Source: Stieleria neptunia
Lineage (GTDB): Bacteria > Planctomycetota > Planctomycetia > Pirellulales > Pirellulaceae
NCBI RefSeq assembly: GCF_007754155.1
Contig: NZ_CP037423.1
Coordinates: forward strand, 4,030,001 to 4,094,000
DNA: 64,000 nucleotides
Direction: 5' to 3'
Shown here: in pieces, positions 10,486 to 19,831 of the stretch
Numbering within the stretch: position 1 is the stretch's first letter
How the letters are laid out: each line of letters opens with the position of its first letter
Made by a program: the position numbers and the translations under genes
Notes under the pieces: model-generated
What the model saw: the letters and a program-made list of their open reading frames with translations, nothing else
The model's database searches: none
What the model was told of the DNA's origin: nothing

Positions 10486-11580
10486 ATGCCCAACGATCCG
10501 ATCGTCTGTCCGTTTTGTCCGCTGTGCTGCGATGACGTGCGCGTCGATGCCGCCAGCGGCGAGACCGATGTGCCGTGTGAACTGGCACGCAACGAATTGG
10601 CGGCGGCGGTTCGAACGCCCTCCGCCAGGATCGGATCTCAGGCCATCGATTCGATCGATTGGCATGCCCTCGGTGAATCGCTCACGCTCCCTCCGACTCC
10701 GGTCGTCGAGTTCAACGGGGCGACGATCGCGGAAGCGAAAACGTTGGAGACGCTGGTCAACGCGGGCCGGATCCAGCTGCGAATCGCCGACACCGCCTGC
10801 TCGCGGGCGCTCGATCAAACGATCGCCCGTGACGGTTTGTTGGGCACCACGCTGGGCGATGCGGTTCGTCGCGCCGAGTATTTCTGGGTGATCGGCAATC
10901 TGGATCCGCGCACGCCGCGATTGAAAGAACGTTTGAACCGGTCGGGGGCGGCGATGGAATACACGCCCACGGCCACGATCGGTCTGCTTTCACGATTGCA
11001 CGAACGGCTGGGCGGCCTATCGGGCGGGGCGGCAGAAACGGTCACGCCGACCGGGGCGGAACCCGATCGATTGCACGAACATTTTCGCAACAGCCGCTCC
11101 ACCGTGGTTGTGGTCGGTGGTGCGCCGTTTGAATCGGGCCAGGAAGTGATCGCCGGCGAACTGTTGATCCGCTGGATTGCCCGCTGGAACGAGCTGGCGT
11201 TGCCGATCGATGACGGTGGTGATCCGATCGTCTCACGCGTCAGTCTGTTGCGGATGACCGCTGACCAGAATCTGCGCACCGTGATCCGTTGGCGGAACAA
11301 TCAAGTCTCGCCGTCGGATTTATCGTCACCGCTTGAACCGACGATTCGCGTCGGCAGCCCGGTCGGTCAGGTCGCCACTCCGGTGCGTCTGCAAATCGGT
11401 GGAGTGGATCCCGGCGAGCCACTTGCGCACGCCTACCTGCCCGCCGCCGTGCCGGGTGTCCATCACGCGGACACGACGATTCGCGGTGACGGTTCGGTCA
11501 CGCTGCCGTTGGCCGGTTGGACGGACTCGCCGCATGTCCGTCGAGTGGAAGCGCTCGAGCGAGTGCTTGGTGTCCGGTAG
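10486..11580 (+). CDS. fhcB: formyltransferase/hydrolase complex subunit B-like protein (FwdB/FhcB family)
   Basis: This 364-residue protein begins with a Cys-rich motif, VCPFCPLCCDDV, like the CxxC-containing N terminus of formylmethanofuran dehydrogenase subunit B. Its length fits the bacterial FhcB form, which is a non-redox subunit of the tetrahydromethanopterin-linked formyl-hydrolysing complex. Planctomycetes are known to carry this C1 pathway. The central FWVIGNLDPRTPRLKERL segment and the C-terminal ADTTIRGDGSVTLPL part fit that family. The other complex subunits are not in this window. It starts 2 bp after gnd. The stop codon TAG (11578-11580) uses the first two bases of a repeat (11579), so the last residues may differ from the ancestral end. 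The specific subunit call is moderately secure. Confidence 0.7.
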   Translation: MPNDPIVCPFCPLCCDDVRVDAASGETDVPCELARNELAAAVRTPSARIGSQAIDSIDWHALGESLTLPPTPVVEFNGATIAEAKTLETLVNAGRIQLRIADTACSRALDQTIARDGLLGTTLGDAVRRAEYFWVIGNLDPRTPRLKERLNRSGAAMEYTPTATIGLLSRLHERLGGLSGGAAETVTPTGAEPDRLHEHFRNSRSTVVVVGGAPFESGQEVIAGELLIRWIARWNELALPIDDGGDPIVSRVSLLRMTADQNLRTVIRWRNNQVSPSDLSSPLEPTIRVGSPVGQVATPVRLQIGGVDPGEPLAHAYLPAAVPGVHHADTTIRGDGSVTLPLAGWTDSPHVRRVEALERVLGVR

Positions 11581-11631
11581 GCTGGAAGCCTATCCCACGT
11601 TGACCGCTGACAGGCTGGAAGCCTATCCCAC
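11579..11631. repeat. direct repeat of the 109-bp element's inner arm
   Basis: AGGCTGGAAGCCTATCCCAC occurs at 11579-11598 and again at 11612-11631, a 33-bp period. It is the right inner arm of the 109-bp element, present twice in the same orientation instead of as a hairpin. The block lies between the converging fhcB-like gene and the small gene at 11636-11983. Confidence 0.8.
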
Positions 11632-11635
11632 TTGT

Positions 11636-11983
11636 CTAGGACGACGCCATCTGCGATTCGAGCTCCAAGGCGAGCGCGGCTTCTTCGGCGATCTGCGCCG
11701 CGGTGCGACGTCGACGCTTGCGCGGTTTCGCGTTCATCCACTCTTTCGTCAACACTTCAAAGACCTCGGGCGTTTCGTAACGCACGATGTTTTTGCCTTC
11801 GGGCATCGGACCGATCAAGCCACGGAATACGGGCATCCCGCGGAGAGCCAGGTCGGTGCTGCAGTCATCAATGCCGATCTGCTGGTGCGACTGCATCAGC
11901 GGTGCGATGGAGGGATAGTCGGAAATCATCAACGAACCATCGCGGCCGCGTGTAACCACGCGGTAGGTGTCTTTCTTGGCCAT
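11636..11983 (-). CDS. small conserved-looking protein of unknown function
   Basis: This 115-residue protein is of no family I recognise. It starts MAKKDTYRVVTRGRDGSLMISDYPS, has a middle segment GMPVFRGLIGPMPEGKNIVRYE, and ends with a strongly basic stretch (KPRKRRRRTAAQIAEEAALALE) that would form a charged helix. There is no signal peptide or membrane segment, so it is probably cytoplasmic, and nucleic-acid binding through the basic stretch is only a guess. The ATG at 11983 is fixed by a perfect AGGAGG 4 nt upstream. An ATG 48 bp further upstream lacks such a site. The stop codon lies 5 bp from the repeat block that separates it from fhcB. Confidence 0.7.
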   Translation of the reverse strand: MAKKDTYRVVTRGRDGSLMISDYPSIAPLMQSHQQIGIDDCSTDLALRGMPVFRGLIGPMPEGKNIVRYETPEVFEVLTKEWMNAKPRKRRRRTAAQIAEEAALALELESQMASS

Positions 11984-11987
11984 GGTG

Positions 11988-11993
11988 CCTCCT
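11988..11993 (-). promoter_or_regulatory. strong Shine-Dalgarno site (AGGAGG)
   Basis: AGGAGG is placed 4 nt before the ATG at 11983 and decides the start of the small protein at 11636-11983. Most genes in this window have much weaker sites. Confidence 0.75.
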
Positions 11994-12747
11994 AAAAAGG
12001 GAGTGGCGCTAAAATCGAAGTGGGAAGGCATCGATTGACCCGTGAACCGCGCGTCGTTGGGAGAGGGCGCGCAGCAACCGAGAGGGCCCTCGGCAGTTTC
12101 TCAGCCGATCGTTGCCGATTGGGAGGCGGCGAGCGAGCGGTGATGCGTTGGAAGGGATCGCGGGCGAGCAGCGACGTCTGCCCAACCATCGTCGCGCCGA
12201 TCCTAGGGATCCAGCGTGATCAGACAGTTTTTGGGGTCAGGACGGCAGACGTCGATGCTCCGATGCGCCGCGATCTCAACCGACGTAGGGAGGGAGGGTC
12301 GTCAGTTGCAAATCGATTCGAGGGTTAATCGAACAAGAGTGATATCGACGCCCGAGTGATGCCCATGCAAGAAAGTGTCGCGAATGTGGCGACAGCACCA
12401 CGGGGGTGGCAGCGCACCGTGACTGATACGTTCAACGAGAACCACGCTCGCAACGTGGAGGACAGTCGCAACAGTCACGTTGGCGGCGACCGTTGCGTCC
12501 GGCCACGCCGCTACAGACGGAAGATGCGGAAGCGAAGCGGCCGGCCAGCTACTGTTAGCGGCAGGGCGCGAGCCCTCCGGTCGGTTGCTCGTTGGCGGCA
12601 GGGCGCCAGCGGGCTGTCGATTGAGTGAGCCGCGACGCGTAAACGGCCGGGCATCGAGGCGCTGCCCGAGGCCTTACGGCCAGCGGCTCACCATCGTCTC
12701 GACCAATCCCATTACAGCGATGGCCCGCCAGCCCTCCGCTGCGTCAC
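11994..12747. other. intergenic region with repeat remnants
   Basis: I see no supported gene in this 750-bp stretch. A small hairpin (CCACG with CGTGG) lies at 12442-12458. From 12555 it contains a half copy of the 78-bp core (TTAGCGGCAGGGCGCGAGCC) and then, from 12610 to about 12690, a diverged copy of the 117-bp element seen at 24623-24739. That copy shares GGGCTGTCGATTGAGT and the inverted GAGCCGC arms but has lost the right terminal arm. No structured RNA family was recognised. Confidence 0.5.
12555..12690. repeat. degenerate 78-bp core half plus decayed 117-bp element
   Basis: The left half of the TTAGCGG core (12555-12580) is followed within 30 bp by a sequence matching the left end and central stem of the 117-bp element. 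The order resembles the nested insertion at 24559-24758, but both right ends are missing, so this looks like an older, decayed version of that composite. Confidence 0.6.
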
Positions 12748-14889
12748 TCAGATGTTGATCAAATCATTGAAAAACACGAACACCATCAGCGCCAACAGCA
12801 TCAGCCCGCCGACCAGCGTCAATCGCATTTCCAGTTCTTCGTTCACCCGGCGACCCATGATCGCTTCGCAGATCAAAAACACCATGTGACCACCATCCAG
12901 GACGGGAATCGGCAGGAAATTTAGAACCGCCAGATTCATGCTGAGCATCGTCAAGAACAGCAGTTGGGCCGAAACGCCGCGTTCGGCTTCGCTGCCGGCG
13001 ACTTGGAAAATCTTGATCGGTCCGCCGACTTGATCCTTGCTGACGCTGCCATGGACCAGCATGTTGAGGAACCGAAAGACTTCGCCGAGTCGGCGCCGGC
13101 ACTCACGAATCCCCAGCACCGACGCTTCCTTCAAGGAGCTCGCCGTCTGGATTTTTTCCGACGCGACCAAGCCGAGTCCGCGTTCGAACCGGACGCGCTC
13201 GTCGGCCGTCAGCTTCACCACCGATTCGATAATCACACCGGTCTCAGCCCGTTCGGCCAGTACTTTGAACGTGGTCCCTTCGGGCAGCGATTGAATCGAC
13301 TCGAAGAACCCTGTCGCCGTTTTGACTTCATCAAATTTCCATCCCTTGGACAATTCTTCGACCAGGCCGGCGAGCGGACCGGACGAGAATTCGTCGGGGA
13401 AATCGTTGCTCGCCAGCAGCGTGATGCTCTTCAGTTCGTCGGTCGGCTGCAGCTGGTCGCCCTTGACCAGGTGTTCTCGGTTGAACGCGCTGAGGGTGGC
13501 GGGCAATTCAAAGGCGAATCCATAGGCGTTGATCGATGCCCTGTCGCCGGTGCCGTAGGTGGGGGAAAGGGTTTGCGGTGAATCGTCGGGGCTGATTTCG
13601 ATATCCAGCGTTTCGTCGCCGCGACGGACCGTCAACACGATCGGTTCGCGCCGCGCCAGAAGCAGCACCAATTGCTCTCCGTCGGGCGCCGTGACCTCGC
13701 CCACCGCTTCGATCACGTCGCCGACTTGCATGCCGGCTTTTTCCGCGGGGCCGTTGGTGACCAGTGCGGTGACCGGTCCGGCGGTGGTGCGGATCCCGAT
13801 CCACTTTGATGGCTGCGGCGGCAATTCGACTTCATGCGCGCTGCCGTCGGCGCGACGCAGACCCAAGTTGATCGTCTTTTCGGGATGGGTGTTCAGATAA
13901 TCGAAGAACGGCGTGCCGGGGACCATGGCGTTTTCGTCGATCGCGGTGCCGTCAAACGAGACGATGGTCGCGCCGAGATCCTGCTCGGTCAGCACGTCCG
14001 CGGCGACGCTGCGGGGGGCCGCGTTTTCGGAATCGCTCAGTGCGGTGGAGGTCGGGCTGGTGATGCCGATCATCCGAAACCGATTTTGCAGCGGATGGGG
14101 CTGGGTGACGAGCTCGTATTGAACATTGCGGCTGTCGAACGCGACGGTCAACGGGATCGGCCGGTCGGGGGTTTCCAGCCCGGCATGCAAGATTGCCGAA
14201 CGCATCTCGCGGAAGTGCATTTGGGCGTCGTCCATGCCATCGACCGAGACGACTTGTCCGCCCGGTTCGATGCCGGCTTGCCAAGCGGGGCCGCCCGGGG
14301 TCACGCCGCCGATGACGGCGGGGGTGTAGGGGACGCCATAAAAGAACGCGACGGCGGCGAACATGGCACCGGTCACGACGTTCATGAACACCCCGGCGCT
14401 CATGATGATCATCCGTTGCCAGACAGGTTTGGCGGGCAGGCTGCGGGGATCCAGTTCCGCCCATTCACTCGCCGCGGGCTGTTCCGATTCAGCGTCGTGA
14501 TCGTCGTCGACCTCTTCGTCGCCGGCCAACTGACGCGCCCGGGCCGCTTCGTCTTTCATCTTTCGCGGGTCATCGTCCTGGCCGAGCATTTTGACGTAGC
14601 CGCCCAACGGGATGATCCCGATCCCGTATTCCGTCTCGCCGTAGGTGAATTTGCCGAGCGTCGACGGCAGCTTGATCGGGCCGATCTTCATCGGCGGGTC
14701 AAAGCCCACGTAAAACTTTTCGCATTTGACGCCGAAAGTCTTTGCGGCGACAAAATGCCCCAGTTCGTGGACGAAGATGACCAGGCCGATGCCGAGCGCC
14801 ACCCGCGTCCAGAGCAGGAATTTGCTTCCCACCGCCATCAGACCCTCCGGTTCGGATTCGGCTAGCAGGAGGAACAGATCGCTGATCAT
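12748..14889 (-). CDS. rseP: RseP-type site-2 intramembrane zinc protease
   Basis: This 713-residue membrane protease of the S2P/M50 family cleaves anti-sigma factors or signal-peptide remnants inside the membrane. The zinc motif H41-E-L-G-H45 lies in the first membrane helix region (GLVIFVHELGHFVAAKTFG), and the second metal-ligand motif is in LNFLPIPVLDGGHMVF near the C terminus. PDZ-like segments lie between (GGVTPGGPAWQAGIEPGG and NGPAEKAGMQVGDVIEAVG). The C-terminal membrane helix is LVGGLMLLALMVFVFFN. It is much longer than E. coli RseP (about 450). The extra length lies in an Asp/Glu-rich stretch near residue 110 and in a third periplasmic block around residues 440-570. It follows dxr by 8 bp. 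The dxr-rseP pairing is common in bacteria. Confidence 0.95.
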   Translation of the reverse strand: MISDLFLLLAESEPEGLMAVGSKFLLWTRVALGIGLVIFVHELGHFVAAKTFGVKCEKFYVGFDPPMKIGPIKLPSTLGKFTYGETEYGIGIIPLGGYVKMLGQDDDPRKMKDEAARARQLAGDEEVDDDHDAESEQPAASEWAELDPRSLPAKPVWQRMIIMSAGVFMNVVTGAMFAAVAFFYGVPYTPAVIGGVTPGGPAWQAGIEPGGQVVSVDGMDDAQMHFREMRSAILHAGLETPDRPIPLTVAFDSRNVQYELVTQPHPLQNRFRMIGITSPTSTALSDSENAAPRSVAADVLTEQDLGATIVSFDGTAIDENAMVPGTPFFDYLNTHPEKTINLGLRRADGSAHEVELPPQPSKWIGIRTTAGPVTALVTNGPAEKAGMQVGDVIEAVGEVTAPDGEQLVLLLARREPIVLTVRRGDETLDIEISPDDSPQTLSPTYGTGDRASINAYGFAFELPATLSAFNREHLVKGDQLQPTDELKSITLLASNDFPDEFSSGPLAGLVEELSKGWKFDEVKTATGFFESIQSLPEGTTFKVLAERAETGVIIESVVKLTADERVRFERGLGLVASEKIQTASSLKEASVLGIRECRRRLGEVFRFLNMLVHGSVSKDQVGGPIKIFQVAGSEAERGVSAQLLFLTMLSMNLAVLNFLPIPVLDGGHMVFLICEAIMGRRVNEELEMRLTLVGGLMLLALMVFVFFNDLINI

Positions 14890-14897
14890 ATCGTTGG

Positions 14898-16226
14898 TTA
14901 TCTACGAGGAGGGGATGAAAGGCGTTCGGCACAGTGCCGCGTTTCTTGGCGTGCCCATTGGTCTAATTCCAGCAGGCGGGCCAAACCGGGCCGCTGCTCG
15001 AAGGTATGATTTTCGAGCGTTTTTTGGCACAGGGGGACAATGTCAGTAAACCGAATTTCGCCGTCCAGGAATAGACCGACCGCGACTTCGTTGGCCGCAT
15101 TGACCACCGCGCCGGCCGTCCCGCCGACCCGCGCGACCTCAAAACCGAGTGTCAACGCCGGAAAACGGTCCAAATCGACCGGTTGCAGACTCAGATCCCA
15201 GGTCTGTTGGCGATCCAGCGGCGGTGTCGGGCAACGCAGACGTCTGGGGTGCGTCAGAGCATACTGAATCGGCAATCGCATGTCCGGTGGACTGAGTTGC
15301 GCCAGCACCGAGCTGTCTTGGAATTCCACCATCGAATGGATGATCGATTGCGGATGGATCATCACCTCGATTTGGTCAGCCGAGACGTCAAACAGCCATC
15401 TGGCTTCAATGATCTCCAGCGCCTTGTTCATCATTGTCGCCGAATCGATCGAAATTTTCCGCCCCATCTGCCAGGTGGGGTGCGCCAGGGCGCCGTCCGG
15501 CGTGGCCTCTCGCATTTCCGCCGCGCTGGCCGACCGAAATGGTCCGCCGCTGGCGGTCAGGATCAGCCGCTTGGCGGGGCTCGGTGAATGGGCGATGCAC
15601 TGCCAGATCGCCGAATGCTCGCTGTCGACCGGCAGCAGCTGGGCGTCGGATTGGGCCGCTTTTTCGCTGACCAAGCCGCCGGCGACCACCAGCGTTTCCT
15701 TGTTGGCAAGCGCCACCCGTTTGCCGGCCTCGACCGCCGCCACGGTGCTTTCCAACCCCGCGCGGCCGACGATCGCTGCGACCACCACGTCGACGTCGGC
15801 GTCGCGTGCGGCGTCGACCAATTGGTCGGGGCCGAATCGCAGTCCACCCGGCTCGCCCAGCAGGGATTCGAATCGCCGCGTCGCCGTTTCGGGCGAGATC
15901 GACGAGGGATCGGAAAAAATCAGTCGCGCCGGCGCTCGGCCATCACGACCGGCCTGCCCAGCCAGCGTTTCCAACACGTCCAGATTGTTGTGCCCCGATG
16001 CAGCCCACAACCGCCAGGCATGGTCCGGGTCGATCCGATTCAAATGCCCGATCACTTCGGCGGTCGACGTGCCGATGCTTCCGGTCGCCCCCAGGACGGC
16101 GACGTTGACCGTCGATCGTTGGGAGCGATCGGCAGACGACTCGGATTCGCGGGGGGGGACGGTTGAGAGTTTTGTCACGGCGACGGTTCCATCAGCTCCG
16201 GTAGAATCCCTTGAAACCTTTATCAT
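14898..16226 (-). CDS. dxr: 1-deoxy-D-xylulose 5-phosphate reductoisomerase
   Basis: This is the second enzyme of the MEP isoprenoid pathway, converting DXP to MEP with NADPH in the cytoplasm. The NADPH-binding start is VAVLGATGSIGTSTAEVI. Substrate and metal-binding segments are LANKETLVVAGGLV, LLPVDSEHSAIWQC, LTASGGPFR, HPTWQMGRKISIDSATMMNKALE and VMIHPQSIIHSMVEF. The C-terminal helical domain follows (AANEVAVGLFLDGEIRF). The ATG at 16226 gives a 40-residue Ser/Thr-rich extension before the fold, whereas a GTG near 16100 would give the usual family start. The choice is unresolved. It is divergent from ftsH across a 262-bp gap and is followed at once by rseP. Confidence 0.95.
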   Translation of the reverse strand: MIKVSRDSTGADGTVAVTKLSTVPPRESESSADRSQRSTVNVAVLGATGSIGTSTAEVIGHLNRIDPDHAWRLWAASGHNNLDVLETLAGQAGRDGRAPARLIFSDPSSISPETATRRFESLLGEPGGLRFGPDQLVDAARDADVDVVVAAIVGRAGLESTVAAVEAGKRVALANKETLVVAGGLVSEKAAQSDAQLLPVDSEHSAIWQCIAHSPSPAKRLILTASGGPFRSASAAEMREATPDGALAHPTWQMGRKISIDSATMMNKALEIIEARWLFDVSADQIEVMIHPQSIIHSMVEFQDSSVLAQLSPPDMRLPIQYALTHPRRLRCPTPPLDRQQTWDLSLQPVDLDRFPALTLGFEVARVGGTAGAVVNAANEVAVGLFLDGEIRFTDIVPLCQKTLENHTFEQRPGLARLLELDQWARQETRHCAERLSSPPRR

Positions 16227-16488
16227 GGACGATCCGGCTGATTGTTACGACCCGACCTTGCGGTATGCTCGGCCCGCGGTGGGTTGTCCCGCGTGCGATT
16301 GGACCGAACAATAGCGTGTGATTGGGTCGGATTCGATTAATTTGCTCGATTCGCGGCAAAGCGGACACGGCACGAGTCACGGCACGGATACTGCGCGCCG
16401 ACCTGGTGCGCCTCGTTCGAACCACCCTACGCCTTGGTGACCGACGTCGCCTCTCTTCCCCATCTTTCGACGCTGATATCAATCTTCG

Positions 16489-18600
16489 ATGAGTGACAAG
16501 AAACGATCCAATCGCGGTTCCGACGATCAAAACGAACGAGGTGGCGACGCACCGTCGCGAGAAACGCGGACCGGCGGCGTCTGGTTGGTCATCATCGGCG
16601 TGATCTTGGCGGTGATGATGAGTGCCCTGTTGTTCGGGCAAAACACCCGCTCGCTGCGTTACCCCGATCTGGCCAAATTGCTCGTCGAACACGGCAAACA
16701 AAAGAAAGCGGAGCGCGAAGGCGGTCAGGTGGAAACGCCCAGGGTGGTGGTGGATTCGCCCAAGGATCCCAAGATTCAGCTGGAGTTTTCCGATTTGCAG
16801 CTCGTTTTACTCGGCGACGAGGAAATCACCGGGACGGTGATGTATCGGTCGTTGGGCTCGGGCCGAAAAGCGGAGGATGACCCCGAGAACGTGCCGACGA
16901 AGACGGATTTCAAGACCATCCGCGTGCAGAATGAAACCCAGGATGCCTACTTTGACCAACTCTTGCGCGATTCGGGCGTGACCTGGGACAACGCCCGTCC
17001 CAATCGTTGGCTGGCGGACAATTGGTTCAATTTGTTCATGCTGGGCGCGATCATCGCCATCGGTGTGATCATGTTGCGGCGGATCGGCGGAGTCGGTTCC
17101 CCGATGTCGTTCTCCCGCAGCCGCGGCAAACTGCACGGCCAAGAAGACCTGTCGATCTCCTTCGAAGACGCCGCGGGAATCGACGAAGCGGTCGAAGAGG
17201 TCCGCGAGGTCGTCGACTTTCTTAAGAACAGCGAAAAATACCAGGCGCTCGGTGGCCGGATCCCCAAGGGAGTGTTGCTGGTCGGCCCGCCCGGGACCGG
17301 CAAAACGCTGTTGGCCAAAGCGATCGCCGGTGAGGCCAGCGTTCCATTTTTTAGCCTTTCGGGCAGCGACTTTGTCGAAATGTTCGTCGGCGTCGGGGCG
17401 GCCCGTGTTCGCGACATGTTTCAGCAAGCGACCAACCGTGCGCCGTGCATCATTTTTATCGACGAACTCGACGCGCTCGGCAAAAGCCGTTCGGGCAGCG
17501 TCGTCGGCGGCCACGACGAACGCGAGCAAACGCTCAACGCATTGTTGGTGGAAATGGATGGGTTCGATTCCAACAACGGCGTGATCGTTGTCGCGGCCAC
17601 CAACCGACCCGAAACACTCGACCCGGCACTGTTGCGCCCGGGACGTTTTGACCGTCAAGTCTTGGTCGACCGTCCCGATGTCGCCGGCCGCGAAGCGATT
17701 TTGAAGGTCCACGTCCGCAGCGTGAAATTGGACGACGAGGTCGACATCCGACACATCGCGTCGATCACCAGCGGTTTTGTCGGCGCCGACTTGGCCAATC
17801 TGGTCAACGAAGCGGCGCTGTTGGCGGCGCGGGCGGACAAATCGGCCGTCAGCACGACCGAGTTCGACGAAGCGGTCGATCGCGTGACCGCCGGCTTGGA
17901 AAAGAAAAACCGTGTGATGAACGAGGACGAAAAAATCCGCGTGGCCTATCACGAAGCCGCCCACGCCCTGGTCGCCGCCGCGCTGCCCAACACCGATCCG
18001 GTTCACAAGGTCAGCATCATTCCGCGCGGATTCGCCGCGCTGGGCTACACCATGCAGCGTCCCGAATCGGAACGCTATCTGATGACCAAGCTGGAATTGG
18101 AAAGCCGCATGAAGGTCCTGCTGGGTGGCACGCTGGCCGAGGAAATGGTGTTGCAGGACATCAGCACCGGAGCACAGAACGACCTGGAACGGTGTACCGA
18201 AATCGCCCGCAGCATGGTGATGGACTTTGGCATGAGCCGGCTGGGACGCATCAATTATCGCCGCAGCACCGCGTCCCCGTTCCTGGCCGGCGGCGGCGGC
18301 AACGGACACAGCATGACGTACGGAGAAGACACCGCCAAACTGATCGACAAGGAAGTGTCCAGGATTGTCGAAGACGCGCTCACCCAAACCCGCGAAATCC
18401 TGACCCAACGCCGCGAGGTGCTCGAAGCGATCACGCAGCGGTTGTTGGAGGTCGAGTCGATCGACAACACCGAACTGTTCCGCATCATCAAGGAACATTC
18501 CACCGGCCCCTGGTTGGTCCCCGGAACCATTACCGAAAAACCTCGGGCACAAATTCGCAAACCGGAAAACGATTTGGATACACTAAAGGACGCGGAATAA
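16489..18600 (+). CDS. ftsH: ATP-dependent zinc metalloprotease FtsH
   Basis: This 703-residue membrane-anchored AAA protease handles quality control of membrane and short-lived proteins. The order is a short basic N terminus, TM helix ([20 protein letters not shown]), a periplasmic domain of about 150 residues, a second TM helix ([18 protein letters not shown]), an AAA module with Walker A GPPGTGKT, Walker [11 protein letters not shown] and the second region of homology ([20 protein letters not shown]), then the protease domain with HEAAH. The Phe-Val-Gly pore motif appears as [14 protein letters not shown]. The C-terminal tail is shorter on Gly-rich sequence than many planctomycete FtsHs. 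It is divergent from dxr, and the lactonase gene follows by 30 bp. Confidence 0.97.
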   Translation: MSDKKRSNRGSDDQNERGGDAPSRETRTGGVWLVIIGVILAVMMSALLFGQNTRSLRYPDLAKLLVEHGKQKKAEREGGQVETPRVVVDSPKDPKIQLEFSDLQLVLLGDEEITGTVMYRSLGSGRKAEDDPENVPTKTDFKTIRVQNETQDAYFDQLLRDSGVTWDNARPNRWLADNWFNLFMLGAIIAIGVIMLRRIGGVGSPMSFSRSRGKLHGQEDLSISFEDAAGIDEAVEEVREVVDFLKNSEKYQALGGRIPKGVLLVGPPGTGKTLLAKAIAGEASVPFFSLSGSDFVEMFVGVGAARVRDMFQQATNRAPCIIFIDELDALGKSRSGSVVGGHDEREQTLNALLVEMDGFDSNNGVIVVAATNRPETLDPALLRPGRFDRQVLVDRPDVAGREAILKVHVRSVKLDDEVDIRHIASITSGFVGADLANLVNEAALLAARADKSAVSTTEFDEAVDRVTAGLEKKNRVMNEDEKIRVAYHEAAHALVAAALPNTDPVHKVSIIPRGFAALGYTMQRPESERYLMTKLELESRMKVLLGGTLAEEMVLQDISTGAQNDLERCTEIARSMVMDFGMSRLGRINYRRSTASPFLAGGGGNGHSMTYGEDTAKLIDKEVSRIVEDALTQTREILTQRREVLEAITQRLLEVESIDNTELFRIIKEHSTGPWLVPGTITEKPRAQIRKPENDLDTLKDAE

Positions 18601-18630
18601 TCGCCCTTCCTTTCCTTTTGATTCAACTCG

Positions 18631-19614
18631 ATGCGAAAACTACTCAGTCTGCTGTTGCTCGGTGTCGCCACCTGCGGCGTCGCGCAAACGCCCTCCACCA
18701 TCGGCCAGATCGAAGTCTTGGCGCCGGAGATGGAAACCTACGCCGATGCCGCCTCCAAGATCGAAGTGCTGGCGGGGGGATTCACGTGGACCGAGGGTCC
18801 GGTCTGGATCGCGGACGATGGTGGCGGTCATTTGCTGTTCTCCGACATCCCGCGCAACAGCATCTTCCGTTGGTCCCAGTCGCGCGGCGTGGAATTGTTC
18901 ATGCGACCGAGCGGCTACACCGGTGTCAGCTACTACGGTCTGGAACCCGGCTCCAACGGACTGACGCTCGATGCAGAACATCGGTTGACGATGTGCGAGC
19001 ACGGTGACCGTCGCGTTTCAGTTCTATCGCGCGGCGGCGGCAAACGGACCTTGGTCGATCGCTACCAAGGCAAACGACTCAACAGCCCCAACGATTTGAC
19101 GTTCGACAAATCCGGCAACCTGTACTTCACCGACCCGCCCTACGGGTTGCCCGAACGCGCCGACGACCCGCGCCGCGAACTCGATTTCTGTGGCGTCTAT
19201 CGACTCGGCGTCGATGGCTCGCTGACGTTGCTGACCAAGGAGATGACGCGGCCCAACGGGATCGCCTTGTCGCCGGACGAAAAAACACTCTACGTCGCGC
19301 AGAGTGATCCCGAGCGCCCGATCTGGATGGCATTTCCGATCGGCGACGACGGAAAACTCGCCCAGGGCAAGGTCCTACATGACGCCAAGCCGGCGATGGA
19401 GGAGTATCCGGGACTTCCCGACGGGATGACCGTCAAAACAGACGGAACGATCTTCGGCAGCGGCCCCGGCGCGATCTACGTGCTCTCTCCGGTCGGCAAG
19501 TTACTCGGTCGCATCATCACCGGCGGTCGCGTCAGTAACTGCACCTTCGATGCCGAAGAAACGTACCTGTACATCACCGCGGACAAGTTCTTGTGCCGCA
19601 TCAAGATGAAGTGA
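18631..19614 (+). CDS. exported SMP-30/gluconolactonase family protein
   Basis: This 327-residue protein has a signal peptide (MRKLLSLLLLGVATCGVA) and an SMP-30/gluconolactonase beta-propeller. Family landmarks are the early FTWTEGPVWI with the metal-binding Glu, LNSPNDLTFDKSGNLYFTDPPYGL with the Asn, GVYRLGVDGSLTLL, and MTRPNGIALSPDEKTLYVAQS with the second Asn/Asp pair. It likely hydrolyses a sugar lactone or related ester in the periplasm. The substrate is not evident, although a link to sugar-acid metabolism would fit gnd elsewhere in the window. It follows ftsH by 30 bp on the same strand, and repeat D lies just downstream. Confidence 0.85.
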   Translation: MRKLLSLLLLGVATCGVAQTPSTIGQIEVLAPEMETYADAASKIEVLAGGFTWTEGPVWIADDGGGHLLFSDIPRNSIFRWSQSRGVELFMRPSGYTGVSYYGLEPGSNGLTLDAEHRLTMCEHGDRRVSVLSRGGGKRTLVDRYQGKRLNSPNDLTFDKSGNLYFTDPPYGLPERADDPRRELDFCGVYRLGVDGSLTLLTKEMTRPNGIALSPDEKTLYVAQSDPERPIWMAFPIGDDGKLAQGKVLHDAKPAMEEYPGLPDGMTVKTDGTIFGSGPGAIYVLSPVGKLLGRIITGGRVSNCTFDAEETYLYITADKFLCRIKMK

Positions 19615-19620
19615 TCACGT

Positions 19621-19800
19621 CAGCACGTGGCGTGAGATCAATGCCACGTCCTTTGGCCTAAAGGTGTTAGCGGAACGGCGCGAGCCGTCCGGTCGCGCTT
19701 CAAAAACACCGTGAAAGACCGGAGGGCTTGCGCCCTGCCGCTAACAAAACACCCCGCTTGGCGTCAAATTAGGTGGCATCGGGTGTCAGCCAGTGGCGCG
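19621..19800. repeat. composite palindromic repeat D with 78-bp core
   Basis: The core runs 19667-19744 between TTAGCGG and CCGCTAA with two complementary arms. It lies within longer flanks that match repeat E (22119-22330) in inverted orientation. On both sides the matches include CTAAAGGTGTTAGCGG and CTAACAAAACACCCCGCTTG. The 78-bp cores of D and E differ at only two positions. Confidence 0.8.
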
Positions 19801-19831
19801 TGATGGCTGTGGTTTCACCACGCGCCGCTCG

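Noticed and set aside
12032..12554. A structured RNA such as RNase P or SRP RNA in the gap
   Set aside because: I could not find the conserved sequences of those RNAs; only a small hairpin is visible.
16807..18552. A 581-codon open frame opposite ftsH
   Set aside because: It is a shadow of ftsH codon usage; there is no ribosome site and the product shows no recognisable motif.
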